From Bacillus sp. FJAT-27916 (GTDB lineage: Bacteria > Bacillota > Bacilli > Bacillales > Pradoshiaceae), in NCBI RefSeq assembly GCF_001183965.1, contig NZ_LFZV01000001.1:1487112-1551111 (forward strand): a stretch of 64,000 nucleotides of DNA. Direction: 5' to 3'. This document shows positions 17,651 through 26,230 of this stretch, in pieces (position 1 is the stretch's first letter; each line of letters opens with the position of its first letter). The notes beneath the pieces were generated by a model, which made no database searches, was not told the DNA's origin, and saw nothing but the letters and a program-made list of their open reading frames with translations. The translations under genes and the position numbers were made by a program.

Positions 17651-19048
17651 ATGAAGGAAAAACGAAATTTAGGCTATATCATTACGATTACGATGGTTGC
17701 CGCGCTCGGCGGATTGCTTTTCGGATATGACACAGCTGTCATATCCGGGGCTGAGCGCTCTTTAGAGGTATATTTCATTGAAAGCCTTGGGCTCAGCTCA
17801 TTCATCCATGGTGTCACAACGTCCAGCGCCTTGATTGGCTGTATTATCGGAGGGATCATTTCCGGGTATTTTTCCCGTCAATTCGGCCGGAAGAATTCCT
17901 TGATCTTTGCAGCAATCCTTTTCACTCTATCAGCGCTGGGTTCAGCTTATCCGGAATTCTTATTCTTCACAAAAGGGGAACCGAGCATTTCGCTTTTGCT
18001 GATGTTTAATGTGTACCGGATTATCGGAGGAATCGGCGTCGGTCTTGCTTCAGCAGTCGTACCGATGTACATAGGGGAGATTGCGCCGGCAGATATACGC
18101 GGCCGTTTAGTCTCCTTCAACCAATTCGCCATCATCTTTGGGATGCTGGTCGTTTATTTCGTCAATTATTTGATCGCGAGCGGACAAACAGTTGCCTGGA
18201 TCAATGATATTGGCTGGCGTTATATGTTTGCCTCAGAGGCTGTGCCAGCCATTCTGTTCGGCTTGCTTTTATTCTTTGTTCCGGAGACACCGCGCTATCT
18301 CGCTCTTAAGAAGAAGGACAGCCAAGCATTATCTGTTCTGACGAAGATTAATGGAGCGAAGGCAGCTAAAGGCATTCTTGCCGACATTAAAGGAACCCTT
18401 GGAACCAATGCTGCTCGGGGAAAATTATTTGCCTATGGCAAGCTGGTCATTATCATCGGAATCCTGCTGTCTGTATTCCAGCAATTTGTCGGAATCAATG
18501 TGGCACTTTATTATGCACCAAGAATCTTTGAAAGCATGGGTGCGGCAAAGGATGCCTCAATGCTGCAAACCATCGTCATGGGATTGGTTAATGTTATCTT
18601 CACCATCCTCGCTATCATGACGGTGGACAAGTGGGGAAGAAAGCCGCTCTTGATCGTCGGGTCCATTGGGATGGCGATTGGGATGTTTGGTGTAGCGTCT
18701 CTTGCTTATTTTGAAATCATAGGGGTTTCTACCCTTGTGTTCATTATTATCTATACAGCGTCCTTTATGATGTCATGGGGACCAATCTGCTGGGTGCTCA
18801 TTTCAGAGATCTTCCCGAATAAGATTCGCGGGCAAGCAGTAGCCATTGCGGTAGCGGCCCAATGGGCAGCCAATTATTTCATCTCATCCACGTATCCGAT
18901 GATGATGGAATACAGCGGAGCGATGACATATGGCTTCTACGGCGTTATGAGTGTTCTTTCTGCCCTTTTCGTCTGGAAATGGGTGCCGGAAACAAAAGGC
19001 AAGACACTCGAGGATATGGATGCACTTTGGCGCAGACGCGTCAGCTGA
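17651..19048 (+). CDS. xylE: Xylose:H+ symporter (MFS sugar porter, XylE-like)
   Basis: It has 465 residues and 12 predicted membrane helices. Sugar-porter signatures are GGLLFGYDTAVISGA, GRKNSL after helix 2, the RIIGGIGVGLASAVVPMYIG block, VPETPRYLA after helix 6, FQQFVGINVALYYAP with the sugar-binding Gln residues, DKWGRKPLLI and the ending VPETKGKTLEDM. The whole sequence reads close to E. coli XylE, and it lies third in the xyl operon, 31 bases after xylB, which supports xylose as substrate. Arabinose or glucose porters share many of these motifs. Confidence 0.9.
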   Translation: MKEKRNLGYIITITMVAALGGLLFGYDTAVISGAERSLEVYFIESLGLSSFIHGVTTSSALIGCIIGGIISGYFSRQFGRKNSLIFAAILFTLSALGSAYPEFLFFTKGEPSISLLLMFNVYRIIGGIGVGLASAVVPMYIGEIAPADIRGRLVSFNQFAIIFGMLVVYFVNYLIASGQTVAWINDIGWRYMFASEAVPAILFGLLLFFVPETPRYLALKKKDSQALSVLTKINGAKAAKGILADIKGTLGTNAARGKLFAYGKLVIIIGILLSVFQQFVGINVALYYAPRIFESMGAAKDASMLQTIVMGLVNVIFTILAIMTVDKWGRKPLLIVGSIGMAIGMFGVASLAYFEIIGVSTLVFIIIYTASFMMSWGPICWVLISEIFPNKIRGQAVAIAVAAQWAANYFISSTYPMMMEYSGAMTYGFYGVMSVLSALFVWKWVPETKGKTLEDMDALWRRRVS

Positions 19049-19056
19049 CAATTTGG

Positions 19057-19102
19057 AACTCTTCAAAGGCAGTTATATCCTGCTTTTGGAGAGTTTTCTT
19101 TC
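19057..19102 (+). terminator. Terminator of the xyl operon
   Basis: AACTCTTCAAAGGCAG pairs imperfectly with CTGCTTTTGGAGAGTT, followed by TTCTTTCTT. Confidence 0.72.
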
Positions 19103-19217
19103 TTCTCCCTTTCAATCTAACAATTTTAATAGACAAGAGAGAGGTAAGGTGATATTGTGATATAATGTTTTAGCAGATAAAAATTCCTGGTCATCCAGGT
19201 GGAGTGATAGGTGAAAA

Positions 19218-19421
19218 ATGGATACAACAAACAAGAAAAATGATGTAGTGAAAGGAAACGAAGGCACAACCAAGGCATTTGACATACAAGCTGCCTTGAG
19301 AGAATTGTTTAGCGTGCGAATGATTCAGCGTTTGAAGCTGTGCGGATTCATCGCAGGGAGAATCTGGGTACGTTTGAGCATACCAGGTCTTCTGAAATTA
19401 TTTATTACACGAATCCATTAA
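19218..19421 (+). CDS. Hypothetical small protein, doubtful
   Basis: This 67-residue frame begins at an ATG preceded by GGTG-type spacing (AGGTGAAAA) and a small CCTGG-TCAT-CCAGG hairpin. The N-terminal half is polar (MDTTNKKNDVVKGNEGT), and the C-terminal half is basic and hydrophobic (FIAGRIWVRLSIPGLLKLF), which could be amphipathic or membrane-associated. I do not recognise the family. The +1 frame from about 19340 is also open past the terminator, so a frameshifted longer gene cannot be excluded. A good terminator follows, which supports a transcript here. Confidence 0.3.
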   Translation: MDTTNKKNDVVKGNEGTTKAFDIQAALRELFSVRMIQRLKLCGFIAGRIWVRLSIPGLLKLFITRIH

Positions 19422-19450
19422 GCCTCCCTGAATCGGGCACCATTCGAGAA

Positions 19451-19484
19451 AAGCATCTGCTCACGGATGCTTATTTATTTTTTT
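19451..19484 (+). terminator. Terminator after the small gene at 19218
   Basis: AAGCATC and GATGCTT enclose eight bases, then ATTTATTTTTTT. Confidence 0.82.
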
Positions 19485-19527
19485 GCATAAAGGCGGCGGA
19501 CAGAATGCACTGTCCGCCGCTGTTTAT

Positions 19528-20454
19528 TTATAGGGAATGATGAGCCTTGATCTCATATTGAGTGATTTTCTTCTGTCTTTTGGCATATAGGATATTGCTC
19601 GTTGTGTAGATGATAAGGGCAATCCAAATGCTTAGGAAGGATCCCCATTCAAAAGCGGTCAATGTCTCTCCGTAAATGGAAACGGCGACAATCAGCATAA
19701 GAGTCGGCGCTAAATATTGCAGGAATCCGAGCATTACATAGCTGATTTGTTTGGCGGCTGAAGAAAAGAGAAGAAGCGGTACGACCGTAACAAGTCCGCC
19801 CCCAATCGCTACCGCATTCAAGCCCGACCCGTAGCCCATGAAGGCATGTTCGGCAAAAAAGAGCAAATAAATGAGTGCGAACGGGGATATGATTAAGGTT
19901 TCAATGGTCAATCCTGTCCATGTGCTCACAGAGACCTTCTTCTTGATCAGCCCGTATAAACTGAACGTAATCGCCAGGCTGATAGCCGCCCATGGGACAG
20001 CCCCTTGACTGATGGATAAAAGGACCACCCCGATTGCTGCAATGACGACTGCAACCATCTCACCTGAGCGCAGCCGTTCCTTCAACAGCAGCATCGCAAA
20101 CACAATATTGACGAGCGGGTTTATGTAATAGCCAAGACTGGCGGATAAAATATGATTGCCGTTAACCGAAAAAATGAACAGGAACCAGTTGATTGATATG
20201 AGCAAAGTGGCCGCTGTCATGGCCAAAAGAGTTCTCGGCTGCCGAGTAATCTGACGGAGCTCGGTCATGACACTTTTCCACCTGCCAAAGATGGCAATCA
20301 GTACGACCATGAACACAAAGGACCAAATCATACGATGCGCCAATATCTCCACAGCATCGATCTCCCCGGCAAGCTTCCAATACATCGGCAGGATTCCCCA
20401 AATGAAATAGGAGCCTGCACCAATCCATATCCCAATCTTCTTTTCTCTCTCCAT
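19528..20454 (-). CDS. rarD: EamA-family permease RarD-like
   Basis: At about 308 residues with ten membrane helices, it has the RarD subfamily pattern: IWIGAGSYFIWGILPMYWKL at the N-terminus, AHRMIWSFVF, INWFLFIFSVNGNHILSASL and GYYINPLVNI. RarD proteins are inner-membrane transporters of uncertain substrate; the chloramphenicol-sensitive label comes from one homologue. I chose ATG 20454 (MEREKK); the GTG at 20460 would abut the AGAAAG ribosome site. It stands alone between convergent and divergent neighbours. Confidence 0.84.
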   Translation of the reverse strand: MEREKKIGIWIGAGSYFIWGILPMYWKLAGEIDAVEILAHRMIWSFVFMVVLIAIFGRWKSVMTELRQITRQPRTLLAMTAATLLISINWFLFIFSVNGNHILSASLGYYINPLVNIVFAMLLLKERLRSGEMVAVVIAAIGVVLLSISQGAVPWAAISLAITFSLYGLIKKKVSVSTWTGLTIETLIISPFALIYLLFFAEHAFMGYGSGLNAVAIGGGLVTVVPLLLFSSAAKQISYVMLGFLQYLAPTLMLIVAVSIYGETLTAFEWGSFLSIWIALIIYTTSNILYAKRQKKITQYEIKAHHSL

Positions 20455-20603
20455 AAGCACGCTTCTTTCTGTAAGTTCTCGTATTAAGTTGAACTCATTA
20501 TACTCCTGTTTCCTGAATTAGGAAACTTTACAGTCTTATGAATGCGCTTGTTTAGTATGAGTCATTTTGCGTATGCTAAAAGCAAAAAATGGAGGACGTA
20601 CCT

Positions 20604-21386
20604 TTGAAAAGAATCTGTGGACTTCTTATCTTACTGACGATATTTATGCCGGTGAATGCACAGGCTGCAGAGAAGATTCCCATTCTCGTTTATCATTCCA
20701 TCGCTGAATATAAAGGGCATGGAGACCAAGAATTATATGTCGCACCGGATGTTTTTGAAAAACAGGTCCTGTATTTGCGTGAGCATGGCTTTACCCCGCT
20801 TACCTTCGAGGATTGGGGGAAATTGGATAAAGTCGAGAAGCCAATCTTCCTCACCTTTGATGATGGATACAAAAATAATCTGCAGGCATTTGCTGTTTTT
20901 CAAAAGCTGCAAACAAACGATTTTCTGCCAAAAGGGACCTTCTTTGTTATATCGGATTTTATCGGCCGCAAGAACCGGTTATCGGAAAACGACTTGAAAA
21001 GGCTCGCTTCCTCTAATCTCATATCAGTTCAATCCCACACAGCGACCCATCCGGATTTGACGAAGACAGAGAATCTGGAGGATGAATTAAAGGGCTCGAA
21101 GGAAACCATTGAGCAAATTACGAGCAAGCCGGTGGTTGCTCTTTCTTATCCGTTTGGCAGTTTTAATGAGCGAGTGATTCGTGAGACAAGGAAAGTGTAT
21201 GAGTTCGGCCTGACGACTACACCAGAGTATTATATGCTTGGTGGAAAGAAAGAAGAAAACGCTGAATTGCCAAGGCTGTATGTGACAGGCTCCATGTCGA
21301 TGGATGAATTCGCTGATTTAGTCGAAGGGAAAAGAAAAAAGGCACCGGGATTTTCCCAGCGCCTTCTAAATCGTATAGATGATTAA
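20604..21386 (+). CDS. Secreted polysaccharide deacetylase (NodB homology domain)
   Basis: At about 260 residues, it has a signal peptide (MKRICGLLILLTIFMPVNA) ending near AQA. The NodB domain shows IPILVYHSI, FLTFDDGYKNN (catalytic Asp and metal Asp), SHTATHPDL (metal His pair) and ALSYPFGSFNE. The family removes acetyl groups from peptidoglycan, chitin-like or poly-N-acetylglucosamine chains; the YxkH-like length and lack of an anchor suggest a secreted or wall-associated enzyme. The start is a TTG at 20604: ATGGAGG lies eight bases before it, and the signal peptide begins exactly there. Its 3' end overlaps the convergent gene by four bases. Confidence 0.86.
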   Translation: MKRICGLLILLTIFMPVNAQAAEKIPILVYHSIAEYKGHGDQELYVAPDVFEKQVLYLREHGFTPLTFEDWGKLDKVEKPIFLTFDDGYKNNLQAFAVFQKLQTNDFLPKGTFFVISDFIGRKNRLSENDLKRLASSNLISVQSHTATHPDLTKTENLEDELKGSKETIEQITSKPVVALSYPFGSFNERVIRETRKVYEFGLTTTPEYYMLGGKKEENAELPRLYVTGSMSMDEFADLVEGKRKKAPGFSQRLLNRIDD

Positions 21387-22474
21387 TCCAGTTTCTGCGG
21401 GTGAACTGGTATGGAGCCAATCGGCAGCGGGGCATGGTGAGTGGAGCGGATCCATGACCATGTAACCGAAGCGAGCAGTACGAAGCCGACATAGCCCATA
21501 ATTGGATAGACTGTGTTCACTAATGTTGTAAACCCGGCAAAGCTGAGTGCAAACCCGATGAGACCGACTGCACTTACGGAGATACCGAAATAGCGTCCTT
21601 GCGGTACAAAGCGGACAGTAAAGGAATAAAACATGCCGACACATGTATTATAGATCATGGCCAATAGAATGATGGATAACAGGTGCCCGACAATCGGGGA
21701 GATGTTGTTAGCCAAATAAAGGGTCGGCATGTCCATCTTTTGAGTGACGGCAAAGTTGGTCATCATTCCTGCATTGATAAGAAGGAGCAGCACTCCAAGA
21801 AGGATGCCTCCGATAATGCCCCCGACACCAGCTTGCTTCTTATCCTTGAAGGTTCCGCCGATGACAGAGAGCATTGAGAAACCAACGGCAACATTAAAGG
21901 ATACATACAGGAGTCCGCTCATCATCCAGTTGGAGGCGGAAGCCTTCGTGACGTCTGCATAACGATTTACCTCATCTGGATTAATACCATTCTTCATGAG
22001 GGCATAAGCGACAATCACAATAACGATTATGAGCAGGAATGGAGTAATGGAGCTGATAATCCCGATAATCCGTTCAATCTTCAACAGCATCGTCAATACG
22101 GTGATGATGGTCATTCCTAAGGCACCGATAAATGCAGGGATGCCGAATTGCTGCTCAACAATGGAGCCCGCCCCGGCAATCATGATGACGCCAACGCCAA
22201 ATAAGAAGAACGATAACACGATATCAAGCGCATTTCCAAGAACGCGGCCGCAAAGGACCGTAATAATTTCTTTATGAGATGTGGCTTGCAGATGGCTGCT
22301 CAGCTGGGCAACCTGCATACCGATAAATGCGAACAGGACAGTAGATAATAGAATCGCAGGAATGCTGTACATCCCGAAGTTAGTGAAGAACTGCAGGATT
22401 TCCTGCCCGGAGCCAAATCCGGCGCCAACAATGACCCCGACAAAAGCTCCAGCTAAATAGATGCTTTTTTTCAT
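21383..22474 (-). CDS. YkvI-like integral membrane transporter (first of a tandem pair)
   Basis: About 363 residues and about ten membrane helices. It opens with KSIYLAGAFVGVIVGAGFGSGQEILQFF, whose unwound Gly-rich helix 1 resembles APC/LeuT-fold symporters; the family matches the uncharacterised B. subtilis YkvI. Interior motifs LYLANNISPIVGHLLSIILL and TLVNTVYPIMGYVGF recur in the paralogue that follows it in the window. Substrate is unknown. ATG 22474 has GAGGTATC-type spacing. Both copies lie on the same strand with about 200 bases between them and may be co-transcribed. Confidence 0.75.
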   Translation of the reverse strand: MKKSIYLAGAFVGVIVGAGFGSGQEILQFFTNFGMYSIPAILLSTVLFAFIGMQVAQLSSHLQATSHKEIITVLCGRVLGNALDIVLSFFLFGVGVIMIAGAGSIVEQQFGIPAFIGALGMTIITVLTMLLKIERIIGIISSITPFLLIIVIVIVAYALMKNGINPDEVNRYADVTKASASNWMMSGLLYVSFNVAVGFSMLSVIGGTFKDKKQAGVGGIIGGILLGVLLLLINAGMMTNFAVTQKMDMPTLYLANNISPIVGHLLSIILLAMIYNTCVGMFYSFTVRFVPQGRYFGISVSAVGLIGFALSFAGFTTLVNTVYPIMGYVGFVLLASVTWSWIRSTHHAPLPIGSIPVHPQKLD

Positions 22475-22646
22475 ATGTAAGATACCTCTTTTTTTGCCTG
22501 AAATCACGGAGATTTCAGATTATTAATATTACTATACTAGCATAATTCAGAACTGCTGAATATAGGGAAAGGCTTATCTATAGGGTAAAGTAATTTTATG
22601 GAAATTGAAAGCAAAAAGGGTTAAGCGAAATTAGGAAGGGGGAGGG

Positions 22647-22668
22647 ACATGGTTTTCCATGTCCCGCG
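22647..22668 (-). terminator. Possible terminator between the two YkvI-like genes
   Basis: A perfect GGGACATGG/CCATGTCCC hairpin follows the stop of the upstream copy, but only a C-rich tract follows, so termination may be weak. Confidence 0.45.
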
Positions 22669-22672
22669 GTTC

Positions 22673-23737
22673 TTATTTCTTTTCCACTTCTTTTAATGGT
22701 TTCATCTTGATGAATGCGATAATCAGGACGGTTATTAAAAGCAGTCCCATATAGCCGAATAACGGGTAGAAGAAGGAGACCAATTGTTTGAAGCCGAAGA
22801 AGCTGGCACCAAAGGCAATTATCAAGGCGCCGATGACAAACCAATTAAACTTCTTTGTTTTCGGTGTAAAGAAGCGGGTTCCAAAAGAGAAGAACATACT
22901 GACGGCTGAATTGAAAATCATCCCGAACAAAATGATGGAGTAGATGATACCGAAAATAGGCGATATAAGATTGGCCAATCCAAGTGACGGCATATCATAA
23001 TCACCGACCACATCCACCTTGGAGAGAATGGCCAAGTGGTGAATCACAATCAAGATACCGACACCGACACCGCCGAGCATCCCTCCAAATGAAGCAATCC
23101 GCTCCTTAGATTCATCTCCTCCCATCACGAGTGTCATGGAGGCGCCCATCGTGATGGCGAGTGAAACATAATTGATGACGGAAGTGAACCAATGACCAGT
23201 AGCAGAAGGCTGCTCCCTCGCAATAGCGTCCAGCTCCATGAAGGAATAATCCTTCGTAGCCACACTGTAAACAAACAGGAACACGACCCCTAAGATGAGA
23301 AAAGGGGTAATGGAGGCGATGATTTTCACGACTCGATCCACGTTGGAGAGGATGGAAATCAATACGAGAACGGTCATAAGAATGATCCCGACATAGGATG
23401 GCAGCCCAAATTGCTGCGCAAAAATAGAGCCTGATCCGGAAATCATCACAACCCCAATACCGAAAAGGATAAAGACGAGGATGGCATCAATCACAAATCC
23501 TAAAAATCGTCCGCTGATCTGATAAATAACTTCCTTATGGGAATCAGTCTCAAGCCTGCTGCCAATCTTCGTTAAGACCATTCCTAAATACCCGAATAAT
23601 ACGATGGAAAGGGCAGCACCGATTGTTCCCATCATGCCAAAGCTTGTGAAATACTGCAGAATTTCTTGCCCAGATGCGAAGCCTGCACCGATAATAATCC
23701 CGATGAAGGCACTGGCAATTTTAATACTGTTCTTCAT
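22673..23737 (-). CDS. YkvI-like integral membrane transporter (second of a tandem pair)
   Basis: About 354 residues, homologous over its length to the adjacent downstream gene (both contain VGAGF or IGAGF, then SGQEILQ; here IIIGAGFASGQEILQYF). About ten membrane helices, a GVVMISGSGSIFAQQFG segment and PSLGLANLISPIFGIIYS. ATG 23737 follows AGGAGG. The transported substrate is unknown; helix 1 suggests a LeuT-fold amino-acid or ion symporter. The 540-base upstream gap carries the 20-bp periodic repeat array. Confidence 0.75.
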   Translation of the reverse strand: MKNSIKIASAFIGIIIGAGFASGQEILQYFTSFGMMGTIGAALSIVLFGYLGMVLTKIGSRLETDSHKEVIYQISGRFLGFVIDAILVFILFGIGVVMISGSGSIFAQQFGLPSYVGIILMTVLVLISILSNVDRVVKIIASITPFLILGVVFLFVYSVATKDYSFMELDAIAREQPSATGHWFTSVINYVSLAITMGASMTLVMGGDESKERIASFGGMLGGVGVGILIVIHHLAILSKVDVVGDYDMPSLGLANLISPIFGIIYSIILFGMIFNSAVSMFFSFGTRFFTPKTKKFNWFVIGALIIAFGASFFGFKQLVSFFYPLFGYMGLLLITVLIIAFIKMKPLKEVEKK

Positions 23738-23951
23738 GTAGCCTCCTATCAATTGTTGTTGAATATTTGAGAGATTCCACGACCAAATACCCATGCGAGA
23801 AATCCTCCCTTTTTGCAAATACCCCTAAATAATAGAAAATAATCCTTTTTGACCCAAAAGGAGTGGAATGTATGTTTTCGTGAAATATGGTATGAAAGGA
23901 AGCATGATTGATGCAGACATAAAGGAGATCTAACAGGGAAGAAGAGGAGAG

Positions 23952-24150
23952 TTCGGCCATAAGTCCTGACTATCGCCCTTACCATGGGAGTTTCGCCCAT
24001 AAACTGAACTCTTTCGCCCTTAAACGAGTGGAAATCGCCCTTAAACCAAGAAAACGGGGAAATCCTCATTAAAAAAGAAGGCTGTTTCATGCTGGAATAA
24101 CAGAAATAGACAAGCTAAAGTATTTTTTAAGGAAATCGAACTTTTCAAGG
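23952..24150 (+). repeat. Periodic TCGCCC(A/T)TAA array, copy A, with conserved 3' tail
   Basis: Core words start at 23953 (TCGGCCATAA), 23973 (TCGCCCTTAC), 23993 (TCGCCCATAA), 24014 (TCGCCCTTAA) and 24035 (TCGCCCTTAA), spaced 20, 20, 21 and 21 bases. The final unit runs into a tail (AAACCAAGAAA, GGGGAAATCCTC, AATAACAGAAATAGACAA) that is closely matched by the reverse-strand copy at 34.48-34.62 kb. The rest of the 23,738-24,278 gap holds no gene I can support. Confidence 0.75.
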
Positions 24151-24220
24151 TATTTCTCTGCAAAAATACCCTTAATTACGCTGTTTTGATTTTGGGGGAA
24201 TCACGAGGAGTCAATAGATA

Positions 24221-24264
24221 AAAAGAAAGAAGCAGAAACGTTGTTTCCAACATTCCTGCTTCTT
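24221..24264 (-). terminator. Terminator of trhO
   Basis: On the minus strand GAAGCAGGAATGTTG and CAACGTTTCTGCTTC pair around GAAA, followed by TTTCTTTTT. Confidence 0.85.
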
Positions 24265-24278
24265 TAGAATCATGCTGT

Positions 24279-25235
24279 TCAGCTGACAGATGATGTTTCA
24301 AGCTTAGCTAGGCGTTCCTTTACTTCCTCATCCGTTAATCCATGCTCGACAATATAGCGGTTGCGTGGATGTGTGCGGCATTCGTGGCTGCAGCTGCGCA
24401 TATATTTATGCTCATTCTCTTCACTGCAGAGGATTTGGTCATTGCACTCAGGGTTGGCGCAATTCACGTAGCGTTCGCAAGGTTCTCCTGTGAAGAAGTC
24501 ACGGCCTACGACGACATGCTCGACTTGGTTGATTGGCACGGCAATCCGTTCGTCGAAGACATACATTTGTCCGTCCCATAGCTGGCCTTTTACCTCTGGG
24601 TCCTTCCCGTAAGTGGCGATGCCTCCATGAAGCTGGCCGACATCCTCGAAGCCTTCACGCACGAGCCAGCCGGAGAATTTCTCACAGCGGATTCCGCCTG
24701 TGCAGTAGGTCAGGATTTTCTTGCCTTCAAACATGTCTTTGTTATCACGCACCCATTGCGGAAGCTCACGGAAATTGCGGATATCCGGTTTGATGGAGCC
24801 GCGGAAATGGCCAAGCTCATATTCATAATCATTCCGTGCATCCAGGACAATTGTGTTCTCATCCTGCAAGCCTTCAAAGAATTCCTTCGGGCTTAAATAT
24901 CGTCCAGTCAATTCATTCGGATTGATGTCATCCTCTAAGCTTAAATTGACAAGCTCCGGACGCGGGCGCACGTGCATTTTCTTAAATGCGTGTCCGTCTG
25001 CTTCATCGATCTTAAAGACGATATCCTTGAAGCGCGGGTCGTTTTGCATCTTCTCCATATAGGCCTGTGTCTGCTCGTAATCCCCGGACACGGTACCGTT
25101 TATGCCTTCATTGGCGACGAGGATTCGGCCCTTTAGGCCAATCTCCTTACAAAAGGCCAAATGCTCCGCTGCAAATTCTACCGGCTCCTCAATGGGAGTG
25201 TAGTAATAATACAGCAATACTCTGTACTTACTCAT
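24279..25235 (-). CDS. trhO: tRNA uridine(34) hydroxylase TrhO (rhodanese family)
   Basis: This 318-residue cytosolic enzyme of the YceA/YbfQ type performs O2-dependent 5-hydroxylation of U34 in tRNAs. Visible parts are the N-terminal ferredoxin-like domain ([19 protein letters not shown]), a rhodanese domain with the catalytic loop [17 protein letters not shown], and a C-terminal Cys/His cluster ([18 protein letters not shown] and [12 protein letters not shown]) that probably binds zinc. Length is normal. The minus-strand ATG at 25235 is the only good start. Monocistronic. Confidence 0.93.
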   Translation of the reverse strand: MSKYRVLLYYYYTPIEEPVEFAAEHLAFCKEIGLKGRILVANEGINGTVSGDYEQTQAYMEKMQNDPRFKDIVFKIDEADGHAFKKMHVRPRPELVNLSLEDDINPNELTGRYLSPKEFFEGLQDENTIVLDARNDYEYELGHFRGSIKPDIRNFRELPQWVRDNKDMFEGKKILTYCTGGIRCEKFSGWLVREGFEDVGQLHGGIATYGKDPEVKGQLWDGQMYVFDERIAVPINQVEHVVVGRDFFTGEPCERYVNCANPECNDQILCSEENEHKYMRSCSHECRTHPRNRYIVEHGLTDEEVKERLAKLETSSVS

Positions 25236-25373
25236 GTGTTCTTACCACCCTAAATTTATATTTGCAAGATATACGTATTAAAAAGGTGATTTTTCAGATA
25301 CTGTTCTCTTACAAAAGAATATTATAGCAGGGATTAGTAAATTGTACTAATTCGGCAACTTATTGGTAATGAG

Positions 25374-26015
25374 TCAAGGCTTTAAATAATCAAGGAAGAT
25401 GCGTTTCATGATGACTAATTGCTCCTCAGACGTTATTTCAGGCGCCGGCAAATCCTCATTTCCTTTCAGAGAAAGCTTAAAGGTGAATACAGAGAAATTA
25501 CTCAGAATCGTCGATATGATTTGGGCAGCACGCAACTCTTGCTTGATCGTACCGTCATTCTTGCGGGTTTCAATCATTCGAGTAAACACGATGGATATTT
25601 CATCCCGCATTTCATTGTACATATTCAGGTCATCAAATGAATCGATTGCGACGGCTTTATAGTTGACGAAATTATCGAGCAGCTTCGGCATGGCACCGTC
25701 TTGCTCGGCCATTTGGTCGATAAAGAAATCCATGACAGCCGTCATCATCTCCATGCAGGTGGAGGTACATTCCTCAATCTCCTTTAGGGCACCCAATAGG
25801 ATGCGGAGCTTTGCCGTCGCCACCTCCTGGATAATGAGCTCCTTCTTCGGAAAGTACCGGAAAAGGGTGGCAATTCCAATCTCAGCCTCCTTCGCAATCT
25901 CATCCATCGTTGTATTGTCGATTCCTTGGTGGAGGAATAAGTTTTCTGCCGCTTTCAATATGGTTTCTCTTCGTTTCTTCTTAGCTCGTTCTCTATTGCT
26001 TAAATGGCTGGGCAT
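25374..26015 (-). CDS. TetR-family transcriptional regulator
   Basis: At 213 residues it has the N-terminal TetR helix-turn-helix (RRETILKAAENLFLHQGID, then TTMDEIAKEAEIGIATLFRYF) and a variable helical ligand domain. It is divergent from the FAD enzyme at 26231, whose promoter region carries a perfect 17-bp palindrome, the likely operator. By position it should repress the FAD/SRPBCC gene pair and perhaps itself, and release on binding a hydrophobic or steroid-like ligand; that ligand is inferred only from the enzyme class. Confidence 0.87.
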   Translation of the reverse strand: MPSHLSNRERAKKKRRETILKAAENLFLHQGIDNTTMDEIAKEAEIGIATLFRYFPKKELIIQEVATAKLRILLGALKEIEECTSTCMEMMTAVMDFFIDQMAEQDGAMPKLLDNFVNYKAVAIDSFDDLNMYNEMRDEISIVFTRMIETRKNDGTIKQELRAAQIISTILSNFSVFTFKLSLKGNEDLPAPEITSEEQLVIMKRIFLDYLKP

Positions 26016-26122
26016 TCCTCAATCACCTCATAAATAAATAGAAAGATGGCATCTTTATTCCATCGTTTCAACCTTATCATAAACTCGAGTTTTTCGAAAA
26101 TAAACAAATGTAAGCGAATTAA

Positions 26123-26152
26123 TTTACAAGTGTATGAATTCTCTGGTAGGAT
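26123..26152 (+). promoter_or_regulatory. Promoter of the FAD-oxidoreductase gene
   Basis: -35 TTTACA (26123-26128), an 18-base spacer and -10 TAGGAT (26147-26152). The palindromic operator begins 11 bases downstream. Confidence 0.55.
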
Positions 26153-26162
26153 GTTTATAAAG

Positions 26163-26179
26163 TGATAGTGACACTATCA
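26163..26179. promoter_or_regulatory. Palindromic operator, probably for the adjacent TetR regulator
   Basis: TGATAGTG-A-CACTATCA is a perfect 8+1+8 palindrome that would overlap the transcription start of the FAD enzyme gene, a typical site for a TetR repressor. Confidence 0.75.
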
Positions 26180-26230
26180 TTTTTATCAAAAAATCTATTT
26201 ATCTTTTACCTAACAAGGGGGAGAACGGTT

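Noticed and set aside
23952-24060. CRISPR array at the CGCCC ladder
   Set aside because: Words are about 10 bp with about 10-bp spacers, far too short for CRISPR repeats and spacers, and no cas genes exist.
23749-24090. Coding frame of 113 residues over the periodic repeat (minus strand)
   Set aside because: The frame arises from the periodic words; it has no ribosome site and no similarity in copies B or C.
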